From NCBI RefSeq assembly GCF_009189165.1, contig NZ_CP045118.1:4030001-4094000 (forward strand): a stretch of DNA of 64,000 nucleotides, in the 5' to 3' direction. Position 1 is the stretch's first letter; every line of letters starts with the position of its first letter. Origin of the DNA: Pseudomonas sp. SCB32. GTDB taxonomy: Bacteria > Pseudomonadota > Gammaproteobacteria > Pseudomonadales > Pseudomonadaceae. Shown piece after piece: positions 35,424-45,042 of this stretch. A program made the translations under genes and the position numbers. Under the pieces are notes generated by a model. The model did not search any database, was not told where the DNA came from, and saw only the letters and a list, made by a program, of their open reading frames with translations.

Positions 35424-36464
35424 CTAACGCTCAGTCACTTCGGCCTCTGCGCTCTCGTCCTCCGGGAAGATCACACTGGCCGCCACACCCAGTGCCAGCA
35501 CCACCAGCACCACGATCAGGCTGGTCGTGGGATCGATGCTGATACCGTGGTGGAACAGCGCATTGGTGGCGTTCAACCCGAGCTTGGCGGCGATGAAGAA
35601 CAACAGCACCACGACCGCCTTTTCCAGGTGAACCAGGTAGCGCTTGAGCGCCTCAAGCACGAAGTAGAGCGTCCGCAGGCCCAGGATCGCGAACAGCATG
35701 GCGGAGTAGACGATCAGTGGCTCGCGGCTCACCGCGATCACTGCGGGTACCGAATCGAACGCGAACAGCACGTCCGAGACCTCGACCACGACCAGGCAGA
35801 GGAACAGCGGAGTGGCAAAGGCGGCGCCTCTGGCCGCCAGGCTCATGCCCTTGTTCTCGGTCTTCTGGGCTTCCACCTCGAGCTTGCGGCGGGCCACGAA
35901 GAAGTGGCGGCCGTACAGTTTCGGCCACACCGGGAAGAGCTTGCTGGCGAAGCGATAGGCCAGGTGCTGGGAATAATCCTCCTCTTCATCGTCGTCACCG
36001 CCGCCCTTGAGCATCATGACCGCCGTCCAGGCGACGATCAGCGCGAAGGCGACCTCGACCCAGGGCCCCAAGTGCAGCAGGCCGGTGCCGATGGCCACGA
36101 AGATGCCACGAAACACCACCGCACCGAGGATGCCCCAGTACAGCACGCGGTGACGCAGCCCGTCCGGCACCTTGAACCAGGCGAAGATCGCCATGAACAC
36201 GAACAGGTTGTCGACGCTCAGCACCTTTTCCAGGGCATAGCCGGTGAGGAACAGGCTCGCGGCCTCTGAGCCGTGCTGGACATAGAGGAAACCGGCGAAG
36301 GCCAGGGATATTCCGACCCAGAAAATCGACCAGCTGACCGCACGCGCCAGGGAAATGGGCCGGTCATCGCGATGGGTCGCCAGATCGAACAACAGGGCAG
36401 CGAGTGCCAGCCCAACGAAAACCGCCAGGGTCAGCGGAGGAAAGCCAAGAGGTGTCAGTTCCAC
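35424..36464 (-). CDS. TerC/Alx family integral membrane protein
   Basis: 346 residues with about nine membrane segments. The conserved TerC acidic motifs are present: ALEKVLSVDNLFVFMAIFAWF (Asp in SVDN) and LVVVEVSDVLFAFDSVPAVIAVS (Asp-Phe-Asp). An acidic cytoplasmic loop GGGDDDEEEDYSQ lies mid-protein. Members such as E. coli Alx and B. subtilis MeeF/YceF handle manganese, so Mn2+ export is the best guess, with tellurite resistance only by name. Start ATG 36464. It follows the HAD gene on the same strand with a gap of about 54 bases. Confidence 0.9.
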   Translation of the reverse strand: MELTPLGFPPLTLAVFVGLALAALLFDLATHRDDRPISLARAVSWSIFWVGISLAFAGFLYVQHGSEAASLFLTGYALEKVLSVDNLFVFMAIFAWFKVPDGLRHRVLYWGILGAVVFRGIFVAIGTGLLHLGPWVEVAFALIVAWTAVMMLKGGGDDDEEEDYSQHLAYRFASKLFPVWPKLYGRHFFVARRKLEVEAQKTENKGMSLAARGAAFATPLFLCLVVVEVSDVLFAFDSVPAVIAVSREPLIVYSAMLFAILGLRTLYFVLEALKRYLVHLEKAVVVLLFFIAAKLGLNATNALFHHGISIDPTTSLIVVLVVLALGVAASVIFPEDESAEAEVTER

Positions 36465-36518
36465 GATTGCATTTCTCTGGGTGTAAGTTCTGCCGGTCTG
36501 ACCCGGCGTTAGGCCGAG

Positions 36519-37187
36519 TCAGGCGCTCGGACGGATAGGGCCGGGCGTGCGCCGCCAGCGCGGATGGAATGCCCGCCAATGCGGGTCCTGGGCTGCGCGC
36601 AGCAAGGCATAGTCGCCACGGGTATCGCCCCAGGCGCGCAGCCTGTAGCGGGTCAAGGGGCCGTAGACGGCCCCCAGGCGCAGTACCTTGTTCTCGCAGC
36701 GGCAATTGCCGCCGTGGATGCGGCCGGTCAGGCGGCTGCCCTGTACTTCCAGTTCGGTGGCGATCAGCCCGACGCCCAGGCGCTCGGCAAAGGGCCGCAA
36801 GAGCAAGGCCGGCGACGCCGAGCAGAGCGTGACCACGGCGCCGGACCTGAGCTCGGCCTCGACGCAATGCAATCCCGCCGACCGCAGGAGATAGCGCCAG
36901 GCAAATCGACAGTAGGCCTCTGCCCGAACGGACAGCCACGCCGCCTCGATACCGCTGAGGAAAGTCGCGATCAGGCAGGCCTTGAGCTCGTCACGCCCCA
37001 GTCGACGGAACACGAACTTCAGGCAAGGCAAAACGAGCCTGGGCAGTCGCCGAAGGAACCCGATACCGCCGAAGGCAAACCACAGGAACGGAATGAAGCT
37101 GTCGTGCCGGGTCAGCGTGCCGTCGAAATCAAAGACCGACAGCACCCTGGCTTCTTCGCCAGGCATCCTGGCCATGTGCAAGTCCAT
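36519..37187 (-). CDS. HAD subfamily IB phosphatase
   Basis: 222 residues. Motif I VFDFDGTLTRHDSFIPF has both catalytic Asp residues, motif II is VVTLCSASPALLLRPFAERLGV and motif IV lies in RLRAWGDTRGDYALL. This is the SerB/CicA-like IB layout with a hydrophobic alpha-helical cap (FLWFAFGGIGFLRRLPRLVLPCLKFVF), which suggests a membrane-associated or lipid-like substrate. ATG 37187 is preceded by GGAG; a longer frame to 37289 has no support. Substrate unknown. Confidence 0.85.
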   Translation of the reverse strand: MDLHMARMPGEEARVLSVFDFDGTLTRHDSFIPFLWFAFGGIGFLRRLPRLVLPCLKFVFRRLGRDELKACLIATFLSGIEAAWLSVRAEAYCRFAWRYLLRSAGLHCVEAELRSGAVVTLCSASPALLLRPFAERLGVGLIATELEVQGSRLTGRIHGGNCRCENKVLRLGAVYGPLTRYRLRAWGDTRGDYALLRAAQDPHWRAFHPRWRRTPGPIRPSA

Positions 37188-37766
37188 TACAGCGACTCCA
37201 CAACAGAGCCCACCAAGGCCATCCACAGCGACTGGCTTTCGCCCCCCTGGAGTACTGACGTAGACAGATACGGGAAAGGAATCAGCCACAGCATGAGCAT
37301 CGAAGCCTCATAAACCGCCTGACTGGCCTCCATCGCGCGACCTTCGGGAAGAAGCATCACCCTTCCATCCGGAAAGCGAGGAAAACCCGGGCGCCAGAGA
37401 AGGAGCAGCCTTCAGGAAATCCCGTTCACCCCACTCCCAAGCGGAATGAACGGAGCCACCTCGATTGCACCTCAATCGAGTGAAGGCATTCTCAAGCGGC
37501 GTCCCAACCCGAAAAACGGGATTCCTCCCGGGGCAACGTCAGAATCTTCCCTAATGCGGACGTGAGAGCGGCCTGGCGGCGCCATCAGCCAGGGGGCAGG
37601 CCGCCGGTTCGCGCTCCCGACAGCCTCTGCCAAGTAGTCTGAAACTCCTATCCCGCCTGGGAGTATCCGTCGATGCGCGCCCCCCTGCGGCATCCCCATA
37701 GTGGTGGCATGTGGCCGTATAGGGCCAAGGGCCGCCTCAACGATTGGAATTGCGCGGGAGAACGTC
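37188..37766. other. Upstream region of the adhesin gene
   Basis: About 580 bases with no convincing gene. It contains two inverted repeats: CTCGATTG-CACCT-CAATCGAG at 37460-37480, and a nested ACTCC / GGAGT with TCCC / GGGA at 37644-37664, about 105 bases before the adhesin start. These are the best candidates for regulator sites. Codon pattern across it is unlike the flanking genes. Confidence 0.5.
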
Positions 37767-40700
37767 ATGAGTACCCACAAGAAAAGCGCATCGCCTACGA
37801 GCGATGTCACTGTCAGCACCGACCAGCAAGACTATGCCCCCGGTAGCACCGCCAACATTACGGTGAACGGCTTCGCCGCCGGCAGCACCGTGATGTTCCA
37901 GGTGCAACACGCCACGAGCGCAGGCCCGGATGGGATATGGGGCACGCCCGACGACGTGCTCAATACCAACACCGGCGAGGGACACACGCCCTGGTACGTG
38001 ACCGACGGCGGCCCCGGCGATCTCGACGGGCTGGTCAATGGCAGCATCGCCACCTCGTGGTACGTGAATCCTGACGACTCGGCCGGCGCGACATTCCTGC
38101 TCACGGCAACCTCGGCGGGCACGGATCAGGTGTTCGGCACCACCGATGACAGCATGGCGACAGCGTCCTTCACGGACAGCAATCCAATCGTCGTGGCGAC
38201 CGGAGTGACCGTTACCCAGGACGAAACGGCCGGGCTGCAGAACGCCACGGCCACCCCTACCCCTCCAGAAGACGCAAACGACAATGACATTCTGCTGGCC
38301 TCCCTGCCCAACGCCTTCACTACCCGGCTGACCGCGCTGGGCGCAGGCACCGCCATGGGCGCGGCCTTGAGTGGCTATACCGGTGCTGCGAACAACACCG
38401 GCAGCAATGCGTTCACCATCACAGCTGCCCCCGGCGGCAGCATTACCGATATCAGCTTCGTCGGCAGCAATGGCACGGCGCTCAATGGCTTGGACAGCGG
38501 CCTGCTGACGCTCAATAACACTCATATCCTTCTTTATACGGATACCAATAACAACATCGTTCTGGGCCGGGCCGGAGGTCCCTCCGGCGCCATCGTGATC
38601 GCGGGCTATATCGAAGAAACCGGGTCGCCGGTCTCTGGCGGCAAGATCTGGACCGTGGAATATCAGCCACTCAAGCACCCGGACGCCACTAACCCGGACG
38701 ATGCCGTCAATCTGCTGAACAAGGTATTCATCGGCACCAGCCAGGACTTGTCCTTCAGCCTGGCCAATGCCCCCTCCGGGCAGAACCTCTTCCTGATGTT
38801 CACGACGGCGACCCCGAGTACCTTCACCGACGCCAGTAACGTTGTGCGGATATCCGACCCGACCATCATCGCCACCGGGATGAACCCCGCCGACCAGTCA
38901 AGCGGCGCCAGCATAACGACGGGCGACACGATCAACTCCAGCCAGGGGGGCGGCTCGACCACCTTCGGCACCAACAACCAGATGATCGTGGAGCAGGAAG
39001 GTATTCGTTTTTCCTTCGTCACCGGTGCCCGGCAGGATGTGACCATTCCCAACCTGGATCAGAACGAAGCCGACATTGAAGCCAACATCGACTTTACCAA
39101 TGTCTTCAACGCGCGCTCGGCCAGTTTCGATATCGTGCAGCTGCAGAGCGGCAAGAGCGCTGTCGTGCAGGTCAACGCCTTCAGCACCGCGGCAGAGCCC
39201 GGCGTGAACTTCATCAACGGCTATGCCAATGACTCGACAGTCGCAATCACCAACGTACAGGTCATCAACAACAGCACCGGCCTGGTGATCGAAAACTCGG
39301 ATGGCTCCGTGAATGATCCGACCATCTCCATCAGCTTCTCCGGGGGAGTCGCAACCATCACCGGCGTAAAAGCCGGCTACAAGATCCAGTACACCACGGC
39401 AGCGGATCACGACCGCGTGCTCGTCGAAAACGGAGCAGCCCTCAACGCGACCGGACAAACCCATGCGTCCTTTGACGTCGGTGGCTTCAAGCTGCTCCAG
39501 GTCTCGACGGCAACCGCCGAGATCGGCTCCAAGATGATCTTCGAGGACGACGGCCCGACCATCAGCACCACCGGTACGGAGCCCGTACTCACGGTCGACG
39601 AGTCGAACCTGGCCATCAATGCCACCCAGAGCTTCGCACCCAACTTCACCTCGGCGTTCGGCGTGGATGGCGCCGGTACCCTGACCTACGCGCTGGGCGT
39701 GGTGGCCGGGGGCTCCGGGCTGACGGACACGGCCACCGGTGAAGCGGTCAACCTGGCCCTCAACAATGGCGTGGTGGAAGGCCGCACGGCCACCACCAAC
39801 CTGCTGGTGTTCACCGTCAGCGTGGCGGCCAATGGCGACGTCACGCTCGACCAGATCCGCGCCATCGTGCATCCCAACACCAGCAATCCCGATGATTCGA
39901 AGTCCCTGACCTCCGACACCTTGGTCACGTTGACGGCGACCAAGACCGACGGCGACGGCGACAGCGCCCAGGCCACCCTCAACATCGGCCAGAACCTGGT
40001 GTTCAAGGACGACGGACCGAGCATCAGCACCACCGGTACGGAACCCGTATTGACGGTGGATGAGTCGGACCTGACCACCAATGCCACGCAGAACTTCGCC
40101 GCCAACTTCAGCTCGGCATATGGCGCGGATGGCGCCGGCACGCTGACCTATGCCCTGGGCGTGGTGGTGGGAGCTTCCGGGCTGACGGACACAGCCACCG
40201 GCGAGGCGGTGAACCTGGCCCTCAACAACGGTGTGGTGGAGGGTCGCACGGCCACCACCCACTTGCTGGTGTTCACCGTCAGCGTGGCCGCCAACGGTGA
40301 TGTCACTCTCGATCAGATCCGCGCCATCGTGCACCCGAACACCACCAACCCGGACGACTCCAAGACCTTGTCGGCGGACAATCTGGTAACCCTGACAGCA
40401 ACCAAGACCGACGGCGACGGCGACAGCGCCCAGGCCACCCTCAACATCGGCCAGAACCTGGTGTTCAAGGACGACGGACCGAGCATCAGCACCACCGGAA
40501 CAGAACCCGTATTGACGGTGGATGAGTCGGACCTGACCACCAATGCCACGCAGAACTTCGCCGCCAACTTCAGCTCGGCATATGGCGCGGATGGCGCTGG
40601 CACGCTGACCTATGCCCTGGGCGTAGTGGTCGGCGCTTCCGGGCTGACGGACACGGCCACCGGTGAAGCGGTCAACCTGGCCCTCAACAACGGCGTGGTC

Positions 40701-43700
40701 GAAGGCCGTACGGTCACCACCCATTTGCTGGTGTTCACCGTCAGCGTGGCGGCCAACGGCGACGTCACCCTCGATCAGATCCGCGCCATCGTGCACCCCG
40801 ACCCCACCAATCCCGACGACACCAAGACTTTGTCTGCGGATAACCTGGTGACATTGACCGCGACCAAGACCGACGGCGACGGCGACAGCGCCCAGGCCAC
40901 CCTCAACATCGGCCAGAACCTGGTGTTCAAGGACGATGGGCCGAGCATCAGCACCACTGGCATTGAACCTGTGATGACGGTGGACGAGTCGAACCTGACC
41001 ATCAACTCCACCCAGAGCTTCGCCCCCAACTTCAGTTCGTCCTATGGCGCGGATGGCGCCGGCACGCTGACCTATGCGCTGGGTGTAGTGGCTGGAGGCT
41101 CGGGGCTGACGGACACGGCTACCGGTGAAGCGGTCAACCTGGCCCTCAACAACGGTGTGGTGGAGGGCCGTACGGCCACCACCAACCTGCTGGTGTTCAC
41201 CGTCAGCGTGGCCGCCAACGGGGACGTCACCCTCGACCAGATCCGTGCCATCGTGCATCCGGACGCCACCAACCCCGATGACTCCAAGACACTGACCTCG
41301 GACAACCTGGTAACCCTGACCGCGACCAAGACCGACAAGGACGGCGACAGCGTCCAGGCCACCCTCAACATCGGCCAGAACCTGGTGTTCAAGGATGACG
41401 GACCGAGCATCAGCACCACTGGCACCGAGCCGACCCTCACGGTCGACGAATCGAACCTGGCCATCAATGCCACCCAGGGCTTTGCCGCCAACTTCAGCTC
41501 GTCCTATGGCGCGGATGGCGCCGGCACGCTGACCTACGCCCTGGGCGTAGTCGTGGGCGCTTCCGGGCTGACGGACACAGCCACCGGCGAAGCGGTGAAC
41601 CTGGCCCTCAACAACGGTGTGGTGGAGGGCCGCACGGCCACCACCAACCTGCTGGTGTTCACCGTCAGCGTGGCCGCCAACGGGGACGTCACCCTCGACC
41701 AGATCCGCGCCATCGTGCATCCGGACGCCACCAACCCCGATGACTCCAAGACCCTGTCCGCGGACAACCTGGTGACCCTGACCGCAACCAAGACCGACAA
41801 GGACGGCGACAGCGTCCAGGCCACCCTCAACATCGGCCAGAACCTGGTGTTCAAGGACGACGGACCGAGCATCAGCACCACCGGCACGGAGCCCGTCATG
41901 ACGGTGGACGAGTCGAACCTGACCATCAACTCCACCCAGAGCTTCGCGCCCAACTTCAGTTCGTCGTTCGGCGCGGATGGCGCCGGCACCCTGACCTACG
42001 CCCTGGGCGTGGTGGCCGGGGGATCGGGGCTGACGGACACGGCCACCGGTGAAGCGGTGAACCTGGGACTCAACAACGGCGTGGTGGAGGGTCGCACGGT
42101 CACCACCAACCTGCTGGTGTTCACCGTCACAGTGGCCGCCAACGGTGACGTCACCCTCGACCAGATCCGCGCCATCGTGCATCCGGACACCACCAATCCC
42201 GATGATTCGAAGACCCTGTCCGCGGACAACCTGGTGACTCTCACCGCGACCAAGACCGACAAGGACGGCGACAGCGCCCAGGCTACCCTCAACATCGGCC
42301 AGAACCTGGTGTTCAAGGACGACGGACCGAGCATCAGCACCACCGGTACGGAGCCTGTGCTGACGGTGGATGAAACCGACCTGACCACCAACGCCACGCA
42401 GAACTTCGCCGCCAACTTCAGCTCGGCATATGGCGCGGATGGCGCCGGCACGCTGACCTATGCCCTGGGCGTGATCACCGGAGCTTCCGGGCTGACGGAT
42501 ACCGCCACCGGTGAAGCGGTCAACCTGGCCCTCAACAACGGCGTGGTGGAAGGCCGCACGGTCACCACCCACTTGCTGGTGTTCACCGTCAGCGCCGCCA
42601 GCAACGGTGACGTCACCCTCGACCAGCTCCGCGCCATCGTGCATCCGGACGCGACCAACCCCGACGACACCAAAACCCTGTCCGCGGATAACCTGGTAAC
42701 CCTGACCGCGACCAAGACCGACAAGGACGGCGACAGCGCCCAGGCAACGCTCAACATCGGGCAGAACCTGGTGTTCCACGACGACGGTCCCTCCCTCGCC
42801 TTCGGCAACGTGGTCGGCACCGGCAGCACCCTGCCGCAGACCGGGTACTGGGACAAGGCTTACGGCGCCGACGGACTGGGTGCGACGGGCCTGGATATAG
42901 CCCTGGCCAATAACTCGTTCACCCTCGTCAGACCGGACAGCTCGACCGCTACCGGGACCGGCACGCTCACCGAGCAATCGCCCTCACCGGATGCCAATGG
43001 CGCGTTCCATTTCGCCGGGACCCTGACCGGTGACTTCGACAACAACGCCTCGACACCCAATACCAGCGTCGACTACACCTTGACCGCCTTTGCCGACGGC
43101 AGCTACCAGTTGGATCTGGTGCAGGGCTTCAGCTCGACGCTGATCCTCAGCACGGCCAACGGCTCGCTCGGGGCCGGTGGTCCGGACCCGGTGCAAACGC
43201 TGACGATCGGCACCGATGCCGTGGTCTTCTTCACCGCGAACCCGCTGGCGCCGCAAACCGTTGGTCCCGACAGTATCCTGGTCGGTATCGGCAAAGGGGC
43301 GCCCGACCCCACGGAAGCACAGCTGCAGACCAACCCCCTGCCGTCGTTCATCGGCACCAATGCCTTGAACGTCAGCACCTCCGGGATCGGCATCAAGAAC
43401 AACATCCTGCAGGGCGACGGCACCGCAGGCATCACCTCCGGTGACGATAGTTTCGTCGCCAACCCACAGACCCTGCTGACCTCGGTGAAAGTCTTCATCG
43501 ATAACTCGGTAGGCGGCTACGACCCCTCAACGGAAGCGCTGTACTACACGGCCTACTACGACGACGGCACGACGTCCGGCACGCCCATCAAGGTGCAAGC
43601 CGCTGACCTGCATACGGAGTTGGGTAACCAGAAGTCGTTCACCATCCAGACGGCCACCGGCAAGATGATCGACGCGGTCCAGCTCACGATGGGCCTGGGA

Positions 43701-44135
43701 GCGGTCAAGATCCCGACCATCCAGTTCATCAAGCAGGTCGAAAGCCTGGCCAGCGACGTCAAGCTGTCATTCAACGCCCTGGTAACGGACAAGGATGGGG
43801 ACACGGCGTCGAGCGCCTTCACCGCCAACCTGTTCGCCAACAAGGCCGCCGGCTCCACATTCGACTACACGCTGGCTGGCGTGACCGGTGCGCGGGACGC
43901 CTTCAACGTCGACCTGTCACGGGCGGAGAACAAATATCAGGTCACCGGCTTCGATGTGACCGCGGGCCACCACGACACTCTGGTGCTCAATGGCGACCAG
44001 GCATCCACCGCCTCGATCGACAACACCGGCGTCAACAGCATCGTGACGGTCAATGAAACGGGCGGACAGGTAACGACCATCACGGTGGTCGGGGTCCACC
44101 TGCTCAATACCGACGTCGTGCATGGCAGTGCCTGA
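37767..44135 (+). CDS. Giant secreted repeat adhesin, type I secretion substrate
   Basis: 2122 residues, acidic and Thr/Asn/Asp-rich, no Sec signal peptide. Residues 1-130: an Ig-like head (DVTVSTDQQDYAPGSTANITVNG). Residues 131-593: a variable region. Residues 594-1671: seven tandem 154-residue repeats, each beginning DDGPSISTTGTEP and containing LTVDES, GADGAGTLTYALGV, GLTDTATGEAVNLALNNGVVE, LDQIRAIVHP and TKTDGDGDSAQATLNIGQ, which resembles the DUF5801/VCBS-like adhesin repeats. Residues 1672-2122: the end region with TLTGDFDNN and a C-terminus LLNTDVVHGSA, probably the export signal. I see no GGxGxDxxx RTX nonapeptides and no LapA-type N-terminal anchor. ATG 37767 follows GGGAG. A PrtD-type secretion system lies 1.5 kb downstream. 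Confidence 0.9.
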   Translation: MSTHKKSASPTSDVTVSTDQQDYAPGSTANITVNGFAAGSTVMFQVQHATSAGPDGIWGTPDDVLNTNTGEGHTPWYVTDGGPGDLDGLVNGSIATSWYVNPDDSAGATFLLTATSAGTDQVFGTTDDSMATASFTDSNPIVVATGVTVTQDETAGLQNATATPTPPEDANDNDILLASLPNAFTTRLTALGAGTAMGAALSGYTGAANNTGSNAFTITAAPGGSITDISFVGSNGTALNGLDSGLLTLNNTHILLYTDTNNNIVLGRAGGPSGAIVIAGYIEETGSPVSGGKIWTVEYQPLKHPDATNPDDAVNLLNKVFIGTSQDLSFSLANAPSGQNLFLMFTTATPSTFTDASNVVRISDPTIIATGMNPADQSSGASITTGDTINSSQGGGSTTFGTNNQMIVEQEGIRFSFVTGARQDVTIPNLDQNEADIEANIDFTNVFNARSASFDIVQLQSGKSAVVQVNAFSTAAEPGVNFINGYANDSTVAITNVQVINNSTGLVIENSDGSVNDPTISISFSGGVATITGVKAGYKIQYTTAADHDRVLVENGAALNATGQTHASFDVGGFKLLQVSTATAEIGSKMIFEDDGPTISTTGTEPVLTVDESNLAINATQSFAPNFTSAFGVDGAGTLTYALGVVAGGSGLTDTATGEAVNLALNNGVVEGRTATTNLLVFTVSVAANGDVTLDQIRAIVHPNTSNPDDSKSLTSDTLVTLTATKTDGDGDSAQATLNIGQNLVFKDDGPSISTTGTEPVLTVDESDLTTNATQNFAANFSSAYGADGAGTLTYALGVVVGASGLTDTATGEAVNLALNNGVVEGRTATTHLLVFTVSVAANGDVTLDQIRAIVHPNTTNPDDSKTLSADNLVTLTATKTDGDGDSAQATLNIGQNLVFKDDGPSISTTGTEPVLTVDESDLTTNATQNFAANFSSAYGADGAGTLTYALGVVVGASGLTDTATGEAVNLALNNGVVEGRTVTTHLLVFTVSVAANGDVTLDQIRAIVHPDPTNPDDTKTLSADNLVTLTATKTDGDGDSAQATLNIGQNLVFKDDGPSISTTGIEPVMTVDESNLTINSTQSFAPNFSSSYGADGAGTLTYALGVVAGGSGLTDTATGEAVNLALNNGVVEGRTATTNLLVFTVSVAANGDVTLDQIRAIVHPDATNPDDSKTLTSDNLVTLTATKTDKDGDSVQATLNIGQNLVFKDDGPSISTTGTEPTLTVDESNLAINATQGFAANFSSSYGADGAGTLTYALGVVVGASGLTDTATGEAVNLALNNGVVEGRTATTNLLVFTVSVAANGDVTLDQIRAIVHPDATNPDDSKTLSADNLVTLTATKTDKDGDSVQATLNIGQNLVFKDDGPSISTTGTEPVMTVDESNLTINSTQSFAPNFSSSFGADGAGTLTYALGVVAGGSGLTDTATGEAVNLGLNNGVVEGRTVTTNLLVFTVTVAANGDVTLDQIRAIVHPDTTNPDDSKTLSADNLVTLTATKTDKDGDSAQATLNIGQNLVFKDDGPSISTTGTEPVLTVDETDLTTNATQNFAANFSSAYGADGAGTLTYALGVITGASGLTDTATGEAVNLALNNGVVEGRTVTTHLLVFTVSAASNGDVTLDQLRAIVHPDATNPDDTKTLSADNLVTLTATKTDKDGDSAQATLNIGQNLVFHDDGPSLAFGNVVGTGSTLPQTGYWDKAYGADGLGATGLDIALANNSFTLVRPDSSTATGTGTLTEQSPSPDANGAFHFAGTLTGDFDNNASTPNTSVDYTLTAFADGSYQLDLVQGFSSTLILSTANGSLGAGGPDPVQTLTIGTDAVVFFTANPLAPQTVGPDSILVGIGKGAPDPTEAQLQTNPLPSFIGTNALNVSTSGIGIKNNILQGDGTAGITSGDDSFVANPQTLLTSVKVFIDNSVGGYDPSTEALYYTAYYDDGTTSGTPIKVQAADLHTELGNQKSFTIQTATGKMIDAVQLTMGLGAVKIPTIQFIKQVESLASDVKLSFNALVTDKDGDTASSAFTANLFANKAAGSTFDYTLAGVTGARDAFNVDLSRAENKYQVTGFDVTAGHHDTLVLNGDQASTASIDNTGVNSIVTVNETGGQVTTITVVGVHLLNTDVVHGSA
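39546..42779 (+). repeat. Seven tandem 462-bp coding repeats
   Basis: Units begin at 39546, 40008, 40470, 40932, 41394, 41856 and 42318, each exactly 462 bases (154 codons). The array ends at 42779, where the eighth DDGP begins the C-terminal region. Long tracts match base for base between units, for example around each GGCCAGAACCTGGTGTTCAA junction. Confidence 0.97.
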
Positions 44136-44150
44136 AAAATCGCACGCATA

Positions 44151-44195
44151 AAAAAATGCGAGGGTGGCCTGGAAACCACCCTCGCATTTTTTATA
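44151..44195. terminator. Strong bidirectional terminator between adhesin and LuxR genes
   Basis: AAAAAATGCGAGGGTGG / CCACCCTCGCATTTTTT stem of 17 pairs with a short loop. Confidence 0.93.
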
Positions 44196-44286
44196 TCCCG
44201 CAACGGGAGACGCACGCTCACACCCGGCAGGAATACCTGAGCCGACTACGGCATGAGCCCCCACGAAGTCGGCGAACGGAGACGCC

Positions 44287-45042
44287 TTAGCTCCCTCTGG
44301 GAGGCGGAACGTTCTGGCGCGAACCGCGATCCAGCTCCACCCAGGTGGACTCGGCCGGTTCATCGTTGCCGTTGAGCCCGTGCTTGAGCGCGTACATCAG
44401 TAGATCCATGCGGTTGATGAGATCCAGCTTCTGATAAATGCTGCTGAGGTGGTTGTGCACCGTGTGCTCGCTGATGCCCAGGCGCTCGGCGATGCTGATG
44501 TACTTGGCAGACGGTTCCTCGACGATCGCGCGAATCAGCTCCCGCTCGCGCAGCGTCAGCCGAGCCTGCTTGGCCTGCTCCAGATTGCAGTTCAAAGGCA
44601 CATGATCGCTGGCGGCGTAGCCGGAAAGCCCGCCGGCCCAGGCCCTGTCCAGCCCGATGTCGCGATGGTGGACATTGATGATGGCCTGGATGATCGACTC
44701 CGTCGGATCTTCCGCCAGCACGACGCCACGTGCACCTGCCTCTATCGCCTGGGCAACGGGGACGGACTCGTACAACCCCTTGAGCACCAGCACTTTCATC
44801 TCGGCACTGCGGGTGAGCTCCGCGACGACTTCCAGCGGGTTCAGGGCATCCGGAAAGAAGCTGAAAAAGATGACATCGGGGCGCAGCTGGTCGGCGAGAT
44901 CCAGCGCATAGGCATAGGTAGTGGCCTGGCCGCCCACTTCCATCCGGGGTCGCCTGGCATTGATCAAATCATGCAGGCCGACAAGAACGAGCGGGCGACA
45001 ATCGATCAGCATCACGCGGATTGGTTTCCTGTGGTCAGGCAT
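44287..45042 (-). CDS. LuxR/NarL-type regulator with degenerate receiver
   Basis: 251 residues. The C-terminal helix-turn-helix (about 160-222) is a normal LuxR type: LTLRERELIRAIVEEPSAKY and ISEHTVHNHLSSIYQKLDLINR. The N-terminal ~120 residues have the receiver fold pattern but every key residue is altered: the acidic pair reads D14-C15, the phospho-Asp is Ser61 (PDVIFFSFFPD), the Thr position is K88 (VLVLKG) and the Lys position is A110 (GVVLAED). It cannot be switched by ordinary aspartyl phosphorylation. Start ATG 45042 follows AGGAGG; an upstream extension to 45333 is not protein-like. It lies between the adhesin gene and its presumed secretion system, which it probably controls (inference). 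Confidence 0.88.
   Translation of the reverse strand: MPDHRKPIRVMLIDCRPLVLVGLHDLINARRPRMEVGGQATTYAYALDLADQLRPDVIFFSFFPDALNPLEVVAELTRSAEMKVLVLKGLYESVPVAQAIEAGARGVVLAEDPTESIIQAIINVHHRDIGLDRAWAGGLSGYAASDHVPLNCNLEQAKQARLTLRERELIRAIVEEPSAKYISIAERLGISEHTVHNHLSSIYQKLDLINRMDLLMYALKHGLNGNDEPAESTWVELDRGSRQNVPPPRGS

Noticed and set aside
36465..36518. Manganese (yybP-ykoY) riboswitch before the TerC gene
   Set aside because: Only about 54 bases separate it from the HAD gene and I see no matching stem pattern.
39546..42779. Possible CRISPR-like array
   Set aside because: The repeats are 462 bases long, contiguous without unique spacers and in frame within one gene.
38898..42977. Very long open frame on the minus strand across the adhesin repeats
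   Set aside because: It is the shadow of the 462-base repeats: period divisible by three and GC-rich third positions keep the reverse frame open. Its translation is low-complexity and lacks a ribosome site.
43200..44135. RTX calcium-binding nonapeptides in the adhesin C-terminus
   Set aside because: No GGxGxDxxx series is visible, so the protein is not called an RTX protein.
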